DNA from: Paracoccaceae bacterium
Lineage (GTDB): Bacteria; Pseudomonadota; Alphaproteobacteria; Rhodobacterales; Rhodobacteraceae
DNA length: 6,469 bases
Assembly (NCBI GenBank): GCA_007129775.1
Contig: SKUV01000091.1
Coordinates: 1-6,469, forward strand
Reading direction: 5' to 3'
The position numbers were made by a program, and so were the translations under genes. The notes beneath the pieces are model-generated. The model ran no database searches, was not told the DNA's origin, and saw only the letters and a program-made list of their open reading frames with translations. Shown here one piece after another: positions 1 through 5,475 of the stretch (position 1 is the stretch's first letter; each line of letters starts with the position of its first letter).

Positions 1-98
1 CGCTCAGCCCACGCCGCTCAGCCCACGCCGCTCAGCCCACGCCGCTCAGCCCACGCCGCTCAGCCCACGCCGCTCAGCCCGCGCCGCTCAGCCCGCGA
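1..98. repeat. 14-bp tandem repeat array (7 units, open at left edge)
   Basis: Seven head-to-tail 14-bp units, cgctcagcccacgc on the plus strand, start at 1, 15, 29, 43, 57, 71 and 85. The first five are identical. The sixth changes one base (a to g), and the seventh carries the same change plus a final c to a. The array continues past position 1, so its full length is unknown. The rightmost unit lies over the last codons and stop of the aldolase gene. Read on the minus strand each unit contains TGA. Because 14 is not a multiple of three, successive units put TGA in all three frames. Neighbouring units can pair in RNA through GCUGAGC (seven positions, central G-G mismatch). The repeat probably arose by slippage or duplication of the gene end. 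Confidence 0.95.
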
Positions 99-999
99 CC
101 GAGGCCGCGCGGATCTCTGCGATCGTCCGGGCGAGGATCTCGTTGAACTCCGCATCCGGCTGATCGGCCGACAGCCCCTCGGTCAGCGCGCGCGAGAAGG
201 ACGCGACGACGCCTGCGTTGCGCGCCAGCCGCGCATTCGCCTCGGCCCGGCTGTAGCCCCCCGACAGGGCGACCACCCGCAGCACCGCCGGGTGTTCCAC
301 CAGCCCGCGATAGTGGTTGTCGGTCTCGGGCAGGGTGAGTTTCAGCATCACCCGCCGCCCACCGGGCAGCGCGTCAAGTCGCCGCGCAAGGCCCTTCAGC
401 AGCATCGCCTCGGCCTCTGCCTTGTCGGCAATGCTGATCGTCACCTCGGGCTCGATGATCGGCACGAGGCCATGATCCAGCACCGTCTCGGCCAGATCGA
501 ACTGCTGGTCTAGAACCGCGTCGATCCCCGCCCCGTGGGCCGCCCCGATCACCGAGCGTTCCTTGGTGCCGAAAATGCCCTTCTCCACCGCCCGCGCCAG
601 CAAATCGCCCAGGCCCGGGATCGGCTTCATCATCTGGCAACCGTCGGCCTCGGGCGCGAGGCCCTTGTCGATCTTGAGAAACGGCACCACGCGCCGCTCC
701 TGCCACAGGAAATCGGCCGCGGGCTTGCCGCCGATCTCGCGTTCCATCGTCTGCTCGAACAGGATCGCGCCGATCACGCTGTCGCCGTCGAAGGCCGGAG
801 CGGTAGCGATCCGGGCGCGCATGGCGTGGATCAGGTCGAACATCTCGTCCTCGGTCGACCACGCGCTGTCGGGCACGCCGTATTGGCGCAGCGCCTTGGG
901 GGTGGAGCCGCCGGACTGGTCGAGCGCCGCGATGAAGCCCTCGCCGCGGGCGATCCGCTCGGTCTGCAAGCCCGTGTCGGTGGGTGAAGCCTTGGTCAT
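88..999 (-). CDS. fda: Class I fructose-bisphosphate aldolase
   Basis: This 303-residue protein is a bacterial class I (Schiff-base) aldolase, which interconverts fructose 1,6-bisphosphate with dihydroxyacetone phosphate and glyceraldehyde 3-phosphate in the cytoplasm. Visible motifs are ALDQSGGSTPKAL at 25-37, FLKIDKGL at 107-114, the acidic IIEPEV at 181-186, VMLKLTLPE at 217-225, whose Lys220 is the likely Schiff-base lysine, and the phosphate-loop segment ALSGGYS at 244-250. Length is normal for the bacterial single-domain family. The ATG at 999 is preceded by AGGGA (1004-1008) only 4 nt away, a modest ribosome site. It lies 175 bp downstream of pgk on the same strand, so it may be cotranscribed with pgk or have its own promoter. 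The last codons and TGA stop are part of the 14-bp repeat array. Family assignment is firm; the lysine is assigned by motif position. Confidence 0.95.
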   Translation of the reverse strand: MTKASPTDTGLQTERIARGEGFIAALDQSGGSTPKALRQYGVPDSAWSTEDEMFDLIHAMRARIATAPAFDGDSVIGAILFEQTMEREIGGKPAADFLWQERRVVPFLKIDKGLAPEADGCQMMKPIPGLGDLLARAVEKGIFGTKERSVIGAAHGAGIDAVLDQQFDLAETVLDHGLVPIIEPEVTISIADKAEAEAMLLKGLARRLDALPGGRRVMLKLTLPETDNHYRGLVEHPAVLRVVALSGGYSRAEANARLARNAGVVASFSRALTEGLSADQPDAEFNEILARTIAEIRAASVAG

Positions 1000-1174
1000 C
1001 TGATCCCTGCCTTTGCTGCAATGTCCCCCTGGCGCGCGCCCCGGCCCGTCAGCCGCCCCGCCGCGCCCCGTTCCGCCCCGCGTCGGACAATCTATCTGGC
1101 GCCGTGCGCGCGCGCACGCGCGTCGGCCGATCTCGTTCTAGGCGCAGCCGGTCGGGGCCGCAATTCTGGTGGCG
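1000..1174 (-). other. pgk-fda intergenic spacer
   Basis: This 175-bp gap separates the pgk stop from the fda start. It has no credible small gene and no hairpin followed by a T-run. It contains the 21-bp alternating purine-pyrimidine tract listed separately. Leftward of that, on the minus strand, is a locally AT-richer stretch (ccagatagattgtcc, reverse complement of about 1085-1099) that could hold a -10 element, but I find no matching -35 hexamer. Whether fda is read through from pgk or from its own promoter cannot be decided here. Confidence 0.6.
1103..1123. other. Alternating purine-pyrimidine tract with 14-bp palindrome (possible Z-DNA)
   Basis: Twenty-one consecutive bases alternate strictly between pyrimidine and purine, nearly all CG steps with a few GT/AC steps. 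The first part, gtgcgcgcgcgcac at 1104-1117, is a perfect 14-bp palindrome. Such tracts are the classic sequence type able to adopt left-handed Z-DNA under negative supercoiling, and the palindrome could extrude or fold in RNA. It lies between pgk and fda, outside coding sequence. The structure is an inference from sequence type. Confidence 0.8.
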
Positions 1175-2386
1175 CTAACGCCCGCGCCCCTCGGCCGCCG
1201 CCTCCAGCGCCGCGACACCGGGCAGGCTGCGCCCCTCCATCCATTCCAGAAACGCCCCGCCCGCGCCCGAGACATAGCTGAAATCGCCCGCCACCCCGGC
1301 CGCGTTCAGCGCCGCCACCGTATCGCCGCCGCCGGCCACCGAAACCATCCCGCCCGTCGCCGTCAGCCCGGCGACCTTGCGCGCCGCCGCCAGCGTCGCG
1401 GCATCGAAGGGCGGCGTTTCGAACGCGCCCAGCGGGCCGTTCCAGATCAGCGTGCGGCAGGTTTCGAACAGTTCCTCCAGCGCGGCCACACTCCGCGGCC
1501 CGGCATCGAGGATCATCGCATCGGCGGGGCAGGCATCCGCGGCCAAGATCTCGTGCGGGGCATGGGCGCGGAAATCCCGCGCCACCACCACATCGACGGG
1601 CAGATGGATGGTGCAGCCCGTCTGCCCGGCCTTGTCCATGATCTCGCGCGCGGTCTGGGCCATGTCATGCTCGGCCAGCGACTTGCCCACCTCGTGGCCC
1701 TGCGCTGCCAGAAAGGTATTGGCCATCCCGCCCCCGATCACCAGATGCTCGGCCTTTTCCACCAGATTGCCCAGCAGCGCGAGCTTGGTGGAAACCTTCG
1801 CGCCCCCCACCACCGCCACCAGCGGGCGCTCGGGCGCGCTCAGCGCGGCCTCCAGTGCGCGCAATTCCGCCGCCATCGCGAGCCCTGCGCAGGCCGGCAG
1901 CAGCCGCGCGATCCCCTCGGTGGACGCATGGGCGCGATGGGCCGCCGAGAAGGCATCGTTGACATAGATATCGCCCATCGCCGCCAGCGCCGCGGCGAAT
2001 TCGGGATCATTGGCCTCCTCGCCCGGGTGAAAGCGGGTGTTTTCCAGCAACAGCACCTCGCCCGGGGCCAGCGCGGCCACCGCGCGCCGGGCGGGCTTGC
2101 CGACGCAATCCTCGGCAAAGGCCACGGGCAGGTCAAGCGCCGCCTCCAGTGCCGGGCGCACATGGACGAGCGAGATCTCGGGCACCGCCTTGCCCTTGGG
2201 CCGGCCGAAATGCGCCAGCAGCGCCACCCGCCCGCCGGCCTGCGTGATCGCGCGGATCGTGGGCACCACGGCCGCGATGCGCGAGGCGTCGCTGACCCGG
2301 CCGTCCTGCATCGGCACGTTCAGATCGACCCTCACCAGGGCCGTCTTGCCGGGGAAATCCATCTCGTCGAGCGCGATCCAGGGCAT
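1175..2386 (-). CDS. pgk: Phosphoglycerate kinase
   Basis: This 403-residue cytoplasmic enzyme transfers phosphate between 1,3-bisphosphoglycerate and ADP, in glycolysis, gluconeogenesis and the Calvin cycle. Motifs in order: VRVDLNVP (18-25, family signature), HFGRPKG (59-65), LLLENTRFHPGEEAND (112-127), AFSAAHRAHAS (145-155), VGGAKVSTKL (193-202), GGGMANTFLAAQG (218-230), WNGPLGAFE (315-323) and GGGDT (352-356). These cover both the 3-phosphoglycerate and nucleotide domains. The frame stays open for another 251 codons upstream, but the ATG at 2386 fits the family length, gives the expected N-terminus and has AAGGA (2393-2397) 6 nt upstream. Near the C-terminus the usual VST(G/A)GGA segment reads VSGAGGA, with Gly374 in place of Thr. 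It is divergent from the cyclophilin genes and upstream of fda. Confidence 0.97.
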   Translation of the reverse strand: MPWIALDEMDFPGKTALVRVDLNVPMQDGRVSDASRIAAVVPTIRAITQAGGRVALLAHFGRPKGKAVPEISLVHVRPALEAALDLPVAFAEDCVGKPARRAVAALAPGEVLLLENTRFHPGEEANDPEFAAALAAMGDIYVNDAFSAAHRAHASTEGIARLLPACAGLAMAAELRALEAALSAPERPLVAVVGGAKVSTKLALLGNLVEKAEHLVIGGGMANTFLAAQGHEVGKSLAEHDMAQTAREIMDKAGQTGCTIHLPVDVVVARDFRAHAPHEILAADACPADAMILDAGPRSVAALEELFETCRTLIWNGPLGAFETPPFDAATLAAARKVAGLTATGGMVSVAGGGDTVAALNAAGVAGDFSYVSGAGGAFLEWMEGRSLPGVAALEAAAEGRGR

Positions 2387-2392
2387 TGCGGG

Positions 2393-2397
2393 TCCTT
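2393..2397 (-). promoter_or_regulatory. pgk ribosome binding site
   Basis: AAGGA on the minus strand sits 6 nt before the ATG at 2386. It supports this start against the much longer open frame, which continues upstream through the intergenic region and antisense to the first cyclophilin gene. Confidence 0.75.
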
Positions 2398-2425
2398 GAG
2401 GCTGCATCCGGGCGCCCCCCTTTTC

Positions 2426-2439
2426 GGCGCTGCAGCGCC
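2426..2439. repeat. Perfect 14-bp palindrome in the pgk leader region
   Basis: ggcgctgcagcgcc equals its own reverse complement. It lies 40-53 bp upstream of the pgk start codon. In double-stranded DNA it could be a dimeric regulator's operator; in the pgk transcript, if the start site is further upstream, it would form a short GC-rich hairpin. On the plus strand it is preceded by TTTT, not followed by T's, so it is not a terminator in that direction; on the minus strand it is followed by GAAAA, also not a terminator. Confidence 0.7.
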
Positions 2440-2481
2440 CCGCGTCAACCGCGCCTGCTCCACCTCGCGGCACTGCAAGAA

Positions 2482-2536
2482 CACGGAGCGGGCACGGAGC
2501 GGGCACGGCGTCGGCACGGCGTGGGCACGGAACAGG
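2482..2536. repeat. 11-bp repeat array in the divergent control region
   Basis: Five adjacent 11-bp units all begin with cacgg: cacggagcggg at 2482 and 2493 (identical), cacggcgtcgg at 2504, cacggcgtggg at 2515 and cacggaacagg at 2526. A sixth, more degenerate unit (cgcggcaaggg) follows at 2537. Each unit repeats a CACGG/CCGTG core about once per helical turn, so the cores lie on one face of the DNA. This could be a cooperative protein-binding array or simply slippage-generated repeats; the sequence alone does not decide. Confidence 0.85.
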
Positions 2537-2537
2537 C

Positions 2538-2572
2538 GCGGCAAGGGCGCGCGGGGCCTTTTCCTTTGCCGC
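2538..2572. repeat. Inverted repeat upstream of the first cyclophilin gene
   Basis: gcggcaaggg (2538-2547) pairs with cctttgccgc (2563-2572): seven outer pairs are perfect, then one G-T position (wobble in plus-strand RNA), then two more pairs, around a 15-nt loop. No T-run follows, so it is not an intrinsic terminator. It overlaps the degenerate end of the 11-bp array and the region where the cyclophilin promoter is expected, so it may be an operator or a leader hairpin of the pgk message. Confidence 0.55.
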
Positions 2573-2585
2573 CGGCTTGCATAGG
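2558..2585 (+). promoter_or_regulatory. Possible promoter of the cyclophilin genes
   Basis: The AT-richer stretch cttttc (2558-2563) followed after 16 nt by catagg (2580-2585) is the best -35/-10-like pair before the first cyclophilin gene, and it lies a suitable distance from the ATG at 2618. The match to a sigma-70 consensus is poor, so this is a placement by position and local base composition. Confidence 0.3.
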
Positions 2586-2604
2586 TTGGCCCGAATGCGA
2601 AGCG

Positions 2605-2611
2605 AAGGAGG
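2605..2611 (+). promoter_or_regulatory. Strong ribosome binding site of the first cyclophilin gene
   Basis: aaggagg is a near-complete anti-16S match, 6 nt before the ATG at 2618. It is the strongest Shine-Dalgarno sequence in the window and suggests high expression of the first isomerase. Confidence 0.85.
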
Positions 2612-2617
2612 GCCCCG

Positions 2618-3127
2618 ATGCCCGAGTGGAAAGACCCCGAAAACACCATCCTGATCGAACTCAAGGACGGCCTCGTCGCGATCGAGCTTCTGGCCGATAT
2701 CGCGCCGCAGCATTGCGCCCGGATGAAGGAACTCGCCCGCGCCGGCGCCTATGACAACGTGGTCTTTCACCGCGTGATCGACGGCTTCATGGCCCAGACC
2801 GGCGACGTGGAAAATGGCAATGCGGAGAAGGATTTCAACCTGCGCCGCGCCGGCACCGGCGGCTCGGACCTGCCGGACCTGCCGGCCGAGTTCTCGGGCG
2901 TGCCCCACGACCGTGGCACCCTGGGCGCGGCACGCTCGTCCAACCCGAACAGCGCCAACAGCCAGTTCTTCATCAACTTCAAGGACAACCATTTCCTCAA
3001 CCGGCAATACACCGTCTATGGCCGCGTCGTCTCGGGGATGGAGCATGTGGACGCGATCACGCGGGGCGAGCCTCCGGCAAGCCCCGACCGGATGATCAGC
3101 GTGAAGGTGGCCGCCGATGTCTCCTGA
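2618..3127 (+). CDS. Cytoplasmic cyclophilin-type peptidyl-prolyl cis-trans isomerase
   Basis: This 169-residue protein is a single cyclophilin domain without signal peptide or membrane segment, so probably cytoplasmic. It would catalyse cis-trans isomerisation of proline peptide bonds during protein folding. The core motif VVFHRVIDGFMAQTGD covers 48-63, with Arg52, Phe57, Met58 and Gln60 matching human cyclophilin A Arg55, Phe60, Met61 and Gln63. SANSQFFI (112-119) supplies Gln116 and Phe118. Phe126 sits where cyclophilin A has Trp121, a change seen in many bacterial cyclophilins and associated with weak cyclosporin binding. Tyr131 takes the place of His126. The start is fixed by a strong ribosome site. 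The gene overlaps the next isomerase by 11 nt, indicating an operon. It may be named ppiB, but the symbol is not certain. Confidence 0.95.
   Translation: MPEWKDPENTILIELKDGLVAIELLADIAPQHCARMKELARAGAYDNVVFHRVIDGFMAQTGDVENGNAEKDFNLRRAGTGGSDLPDLPAEFSGVPHDRGTLGAARSSNPNSANSQFFINFKDNHFLNRQYTVYGRVVSGMEHVDAITRGEPPASPDRMISVKVAADVS
3104..3110 (+). promoter_or_regulatory. Internal ribosome binding site for the second cyclophilin gene
   Basis: aaggtgg lies inside the end of the first cyclophilin gene, 6 nt before the ATG at 3117. Together with the 11-nt overlap it suggests the second gene is translated by coupling or reinitiation on the same message. Confidence 0.6.
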
Positions 3128-3758
3128 TCGCCGTGCCAATCTGATCGCCGCGGGGCTCTTTGCACTGGGCTTCGCGATCCTCGGGCTGTTCTATCTGTCC
3201 TCGACCGGGGTTTTGTCGGCCCAGAACGGGCCGGCCGATGACGGGGTGCTGGATACCGGCGGCCCCTATCTGGTGATCGAGGTGGCCGGCAGCACCTCGG
3301 GCGAGATCGTGATCGATCTGCGCGACGACGTCTCCCCCGCCCATTCCGCCCGCATGATCGAACTGGCCGAGGCCGGGGCCTATGACGGCGTGGTCTTTCA
3401 CCGGGTGATCGACGGCTTCATGGCCCAGACCGGCGACGTGCGCCACGGGGTGCACGGGGGCGATCTGTCGATGGCGGGCTTCGGCGGGTCGGACCTGCCG
3501 AACCTGCCGGCCGAATTCTCGCGCCTGCCGTTCGACCGGGGCGTGGTCGGGATGGCACGCTCCCAGGCCCCCGACAGCGCCAACAGCCAGTTCTTCATCA
3601 TGTTCGCCCCCGCGCCCAATCTGGACGGCCAATACACCGTCATCGGCCGGGTGGTCGAAGGCATGGACGTGGTCGACACCATCCGCCGCGGCGACCCCCG
3701 CAACAACGGCGCCGTCACCGACCCCGACCGCATGGAGCGCGTGACGATTCGGCGGTAG
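3117..3758 (+). CDS. Membrane-anchored or exported cyclophilin-type peptidyl-prolyl isomerase
   Basis: This 213-residue cyclophilin has an N-terminal extension. A basic start (MSPDRR) is followed by a hydrophobic segment at about 9-28, then a linker, then the isomerase domain from about residue 50. The segment looks like a signal anchor; cleavage near Ala35 is possible but the site is poor, so the domain is probably periplasmic and tethered. The catalytic motif VVFHRVIDGFMAQTGD (92-107) contains Arg96, Phe101, Met102 and Gln104, and SANSQFFI lies at 154-161. Asn168 occupies the cyclophilin A Trp121 position and Tyr173 the His126 position. The gene starts inside the preceding isomerase gene and shares patches of near-identical DNA with it, marking a tandem duplication. 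The proline-isomerase role is firm from motifs; the topology is inferred. Confidence 0.93.
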   Translation: MSPDRRANLIAAGLFALGFAILGLFYLSSTGVLSAQNGPADDGVLDTGGPYLVIEVAGSTSGEIVIDLRDDVSPAHSARMIELAEAGAYDGVVFHRVIDGFMAQTGDVRHGVHGGDLSMAGFGGSDLPNLPAEFSRLPFDRGVVGMARSQAPDSANSQFFIMFAPAPNLDGQYTVIGRVVEGMDVVDTIRRGDPRNNGAVTDPDRMERVTIRR

Positions 3759-3818
3759 GGGGCCGAGTTGACGGGGCGTGCGAGGAGCCAGTTACGGCTG
3801 GGTATTCAGTTCGCCCCC
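3759..3818. other. Convergent gap between the cyclophilin pair and the transporter operon
   Basis: Sixty base pairs separate the two converging stop codons. A weak inverted repeat (ccag/ctgg, about 3788-3801) is visible, but there is no GC stem followed by a T-run on either strand. Termination here must be Rho-dependent, weak, or by a signal I cannot recognise. Confidence 0.5.
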
Positions 3819-4571
3819 CTACAACCGCCCCGAGGCGATGATGCGCTCCAGAAACTGCGCCGTGCGCGGGTTTTCGGGGGTGGTGAAAAGGCGGGCGGGG
3901 TGGGCCTCTTCCAGTATCCGCCCGCCTTCGAGAAAGCAGACGCGGTCGGCCACGTCGCGGGCAAAGCCCATCTCGTGGGTGACGATGACCATGGTCAGCC
4001 CGTCATCCTTGAGCCCGCGGATGATGCCCAGCACCTCGCCGATCAGTTCCGGGTCCAGCGCCGCGGTCACTTCGTCCAGCAGCAGCACGTCGGGCCGGGT
4101 CGCCAGCGCCCGCACGATCGCCACGCGCTGTTGCTGACCGCCGGACAATTGCTCGGGATAGGCGCGGGCGAAATCGCCCAGCCCCACCGAGGCAAGAAGG
4201 CCGCGCGCGGTCTCCTCTGCCTCGGCGCGCGGGATGCGGTGGACCTTGCGCGGGGCCAGCGTGATGTTGTCGAGCACGGTCATGTGCGGAAAGAGGTTGT
4301 AGGATTGAAACACGATCCCGATGCGTTTCTGCAGCCCGGTGCGGCCGAAAGCGGGGTCTTCCACCGAAACGCCGTCCAGCGTGATGGTGCCGTGGTCCCA
4401 GTCCACCAGCCGGTTGATGCAGCGCAGCAGCGTGGACTTGCCCGAGCCCGAGGCCCCGATCAGGCAGACCACCTCGTGGGCGGCGACCGACATATCCACC
4501 CCGTCGATCACCAGCTTGTCGCCGTAGTATTTCGTCAGCCCCTCGATCCGGATGCGTGCCTGCCCGGCCAT
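3819..4571 (-). CDS. Polar amino acid-type ABC transporter ATP-binding protein
   Basis: This 250-residue ATPase drives import on the cytoplasmic side of the membrane and resembles GlnQ/HisP proteins. Walker A GASGSGKST is at 39-47, the Q-loop glutamine is Gln89 (VFQSYNLFPH), the signature LSGGQQQR is at 142-149, Walker B VLLLDE is at 162-167 with catalytic Glu167, the D-loop ALDP is at 171-174, and the switch His199 lies in VTHEMGFA. All ATPase motifs are intact. The frame is open 57 codons further upstream, overlapping the permease, but the ATG at 4571 gives the normal family N-terminus and sits one base after the permease stop. No strong ribosome site is visible, so translation is probably coupled to the permease. 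It is the last gene of the operon. Confidence 0.95.
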   Translation of the reverse strand: MAGQARIRIEGLTKYYGDKLVIDGVDMSVAAHEVVCLIGASGSGKSTLLRCINRLVDWDHGTITLDGVSVEDPAFGRTGLQKRIGIVFQSYNLFPHMTVLDNITLAPRKVHRIPRAEAEETARGLLASVGLGDFARAYPEQLSGGQQQRVAIVRALATRPDVLLLDEVTAALDPELIGEVLGIIRGLKDDGLTMVIVTHEMGFARDVADRVCFLEGGRILEEAHPARLFTTPENPRTAQFLERIIASGRL

Positions 4572-4572
4572 C

Positions 4573-5469
4573 TCAGCCCGCCCGCTGCAGGCGCCGCTCG
4601 CGGTCGCGGCGGGTGACGTAATCGGCCAGTCGCGCCATCGGGATGGTGGCCAGCAGAAAAAGCCCCGCCGCGACCAGCAGCGAGGAATAATTGAAGGTGG
4701 TGGCGGTGTAGATCTGCGCCTCGCGCACCGCGTCGCGCACACCCAGCACCGACAACAGCGCCACGTCCTTTTGCAGCGCCACGACGATATTCATCAGCGC
4801 CGGGGCGACGTTGCGCAGGGCCTGCGGCAGGATCGCATGGATCATGGTCTGCCATTCGCTCAGCCCCAGCGCCTTGGCCGCCGCGCGCTGGCCCTCGTGC
4901 ACCGCGTCGATGCCCGAGCGATAGATCTCGGCCACATAGGCCGAATAACTCAGCACCATGGCGACCGACCCCCAGAACAGCGCCGAATTGGGCAGCCCCG
5001 GCAGCGCCAGCGCCGGCACGCCGAACCCGAACAGCAGCACCAGCAGCAGCACCGGCACGCCCCGGAAAAAGTCGATATAGATCACCACCATCAGCCGGAA
5101 GGGCGCGAAGACCGGCGCGCGCAGGCTGCGCAGAACCGCCAGCACCAGCGCCCAGATCGCGATGCAGACCAGCGCCGTCAGCCAGACCCGCATCGACACC
5201 CAGAACCCCGCCAGCACCCGCGGGAAAGAAGCCTGCATGGCCTCGATGTTGAAGAACTGATGGCGGATGCGCGGCCATTGCTCGGCCGAGGTGACGAACC
5301 ACGCCAGCGCGCCGAAGACGACGACGATGCTGGCGAGGCTGATCAGCGCGGGCACCAGCGCCGCGCGCCATTCCGCCCGGCGCCGGCGGGGCGGCAGTGG
5401 CACCCGCGGCGCCGGTGGTGCGTCGGGGCGGCCTGACACCGCCCCGGCGGGAGCTTCGGGCCAGGGCAC
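4573..5469 (-). CDS. Amino acid-type ABC transporter permease
   Basis: This 298-residue inner-membrane protein belongs to the HisM/GlnP permease family. Hydrophobic segments are at about 37-59, 89-113, 125-150, 164-184 and 262-281, with a further moderately hydrophobic stretch near 222-243. The cytoplasmic coupling loop is clear: GQRAAAKALGLSEWQT (193-208) followed by ILPQ (213-216), the EAA motif that contacts the ATPase, with the key Gly202 present. It is the only permease in the operon, so the pore is probably a homodimer. The start used here is GTG (5467-5469), 6 nt after the binding-protein stop, without a recognisable ribosome site. Residues 1-35 are rich in Pro, Ala and Arg, and in-frame GTG codons at residues 11 and 23 are alternatives, so the exact N-terminus is uncertain. 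Confidence 0.92.
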   Translation of the reverse strand: MPWPEAPAGAVSGRPDAPPAPRVPLPPRRRRAEWRAALVPALISLASIVVVFGALAWFVTSAEQWPRIRHQFFNIEAMQASFPRVLAGFWVSMRVWLTALVCIAIWALVLAVLRSLRAPVFAPFRLMVVIYIDFFRGVPVLLLVLLFGFGVPALALPGLPNSALFWGSVAMVLSYSAYVAEIYRSGIDAVHEGQRAAAKALGLSEWQTMIHAILPQALRNVAPALMNIVVALQKDVALLSVLGVRDAVREAQIYTATTFNYSSLLVAAGLFLLATIPMARLADYVTRRDRERRLQRAG

Positions 5470-5475
5470 TGCGGG

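Larger units (their letters stand above)
2387..2617. promoter_or_regulatory. Divergent control region between pgk and the cyclophilin genes
   Basis: Transcription of pgk (leftward) and of the cyclophilin pair (rightward) must start in or near these 231 bp unless longer transcripts cross it. It contains a pgk ribosome site (2393-2397), an 8-bp palindrome gggcgccc (2410-2417), a perfect 14-bp palindrome (2426-2439), the 11-bp repeats (2482-2536), an inverted repeat (2538-2572), and the ribosome site of the first cyclophilin (2605-2611). I see no convincing small gene here. The regulator is unknown. Confidence 0.7.

Noticed and set aside
1..98. The 14-bp array as a CRISPR.
   Set aside because: Units are directly adjacent with no spacers and are far shorter than CRISPR repeats.
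535..1003. Plus-strand open frames opposite the aldolase start.
   Set aside because: No recognisable domain or ribosome site, and they lie antisense to an unambiguous enzyme gene.
2482..2558. The 11-bp repeats as a coding repeat.
   Set aside because: The region lies between two divergent starts with good ribosome sites, and 11 bp is not a codon multiple, so it would not give a repeated peptide of one unit.
1169..2584. A 471-codon plus-strand open frame opposite pgk.
   Set aside because: It is Arg/His/Gly-rich antisense sequence typical of GC-rich coding shadows, and pgk on the other strand is certain.
2387..3139. The pgk reading frame remains open for 251 more codons upstream, suggesting a fused 654-residue protein.
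   Set aside because: The extension is antisense to the first cyclophilin gene, has low-complexity Arg/Pro/Ala-rich sequence and no recognisable domain; the ATG at 2386 has a ribosome site and fits the family's length.
4552..5436. A 294-codon plus-strand open frame opposite the permease.
   Set aside because: Its Gln/Arg/His-rich composition is the antisense of Leu/Ala-rich membrane codons; no domain is recognisable and the permease is well supported.
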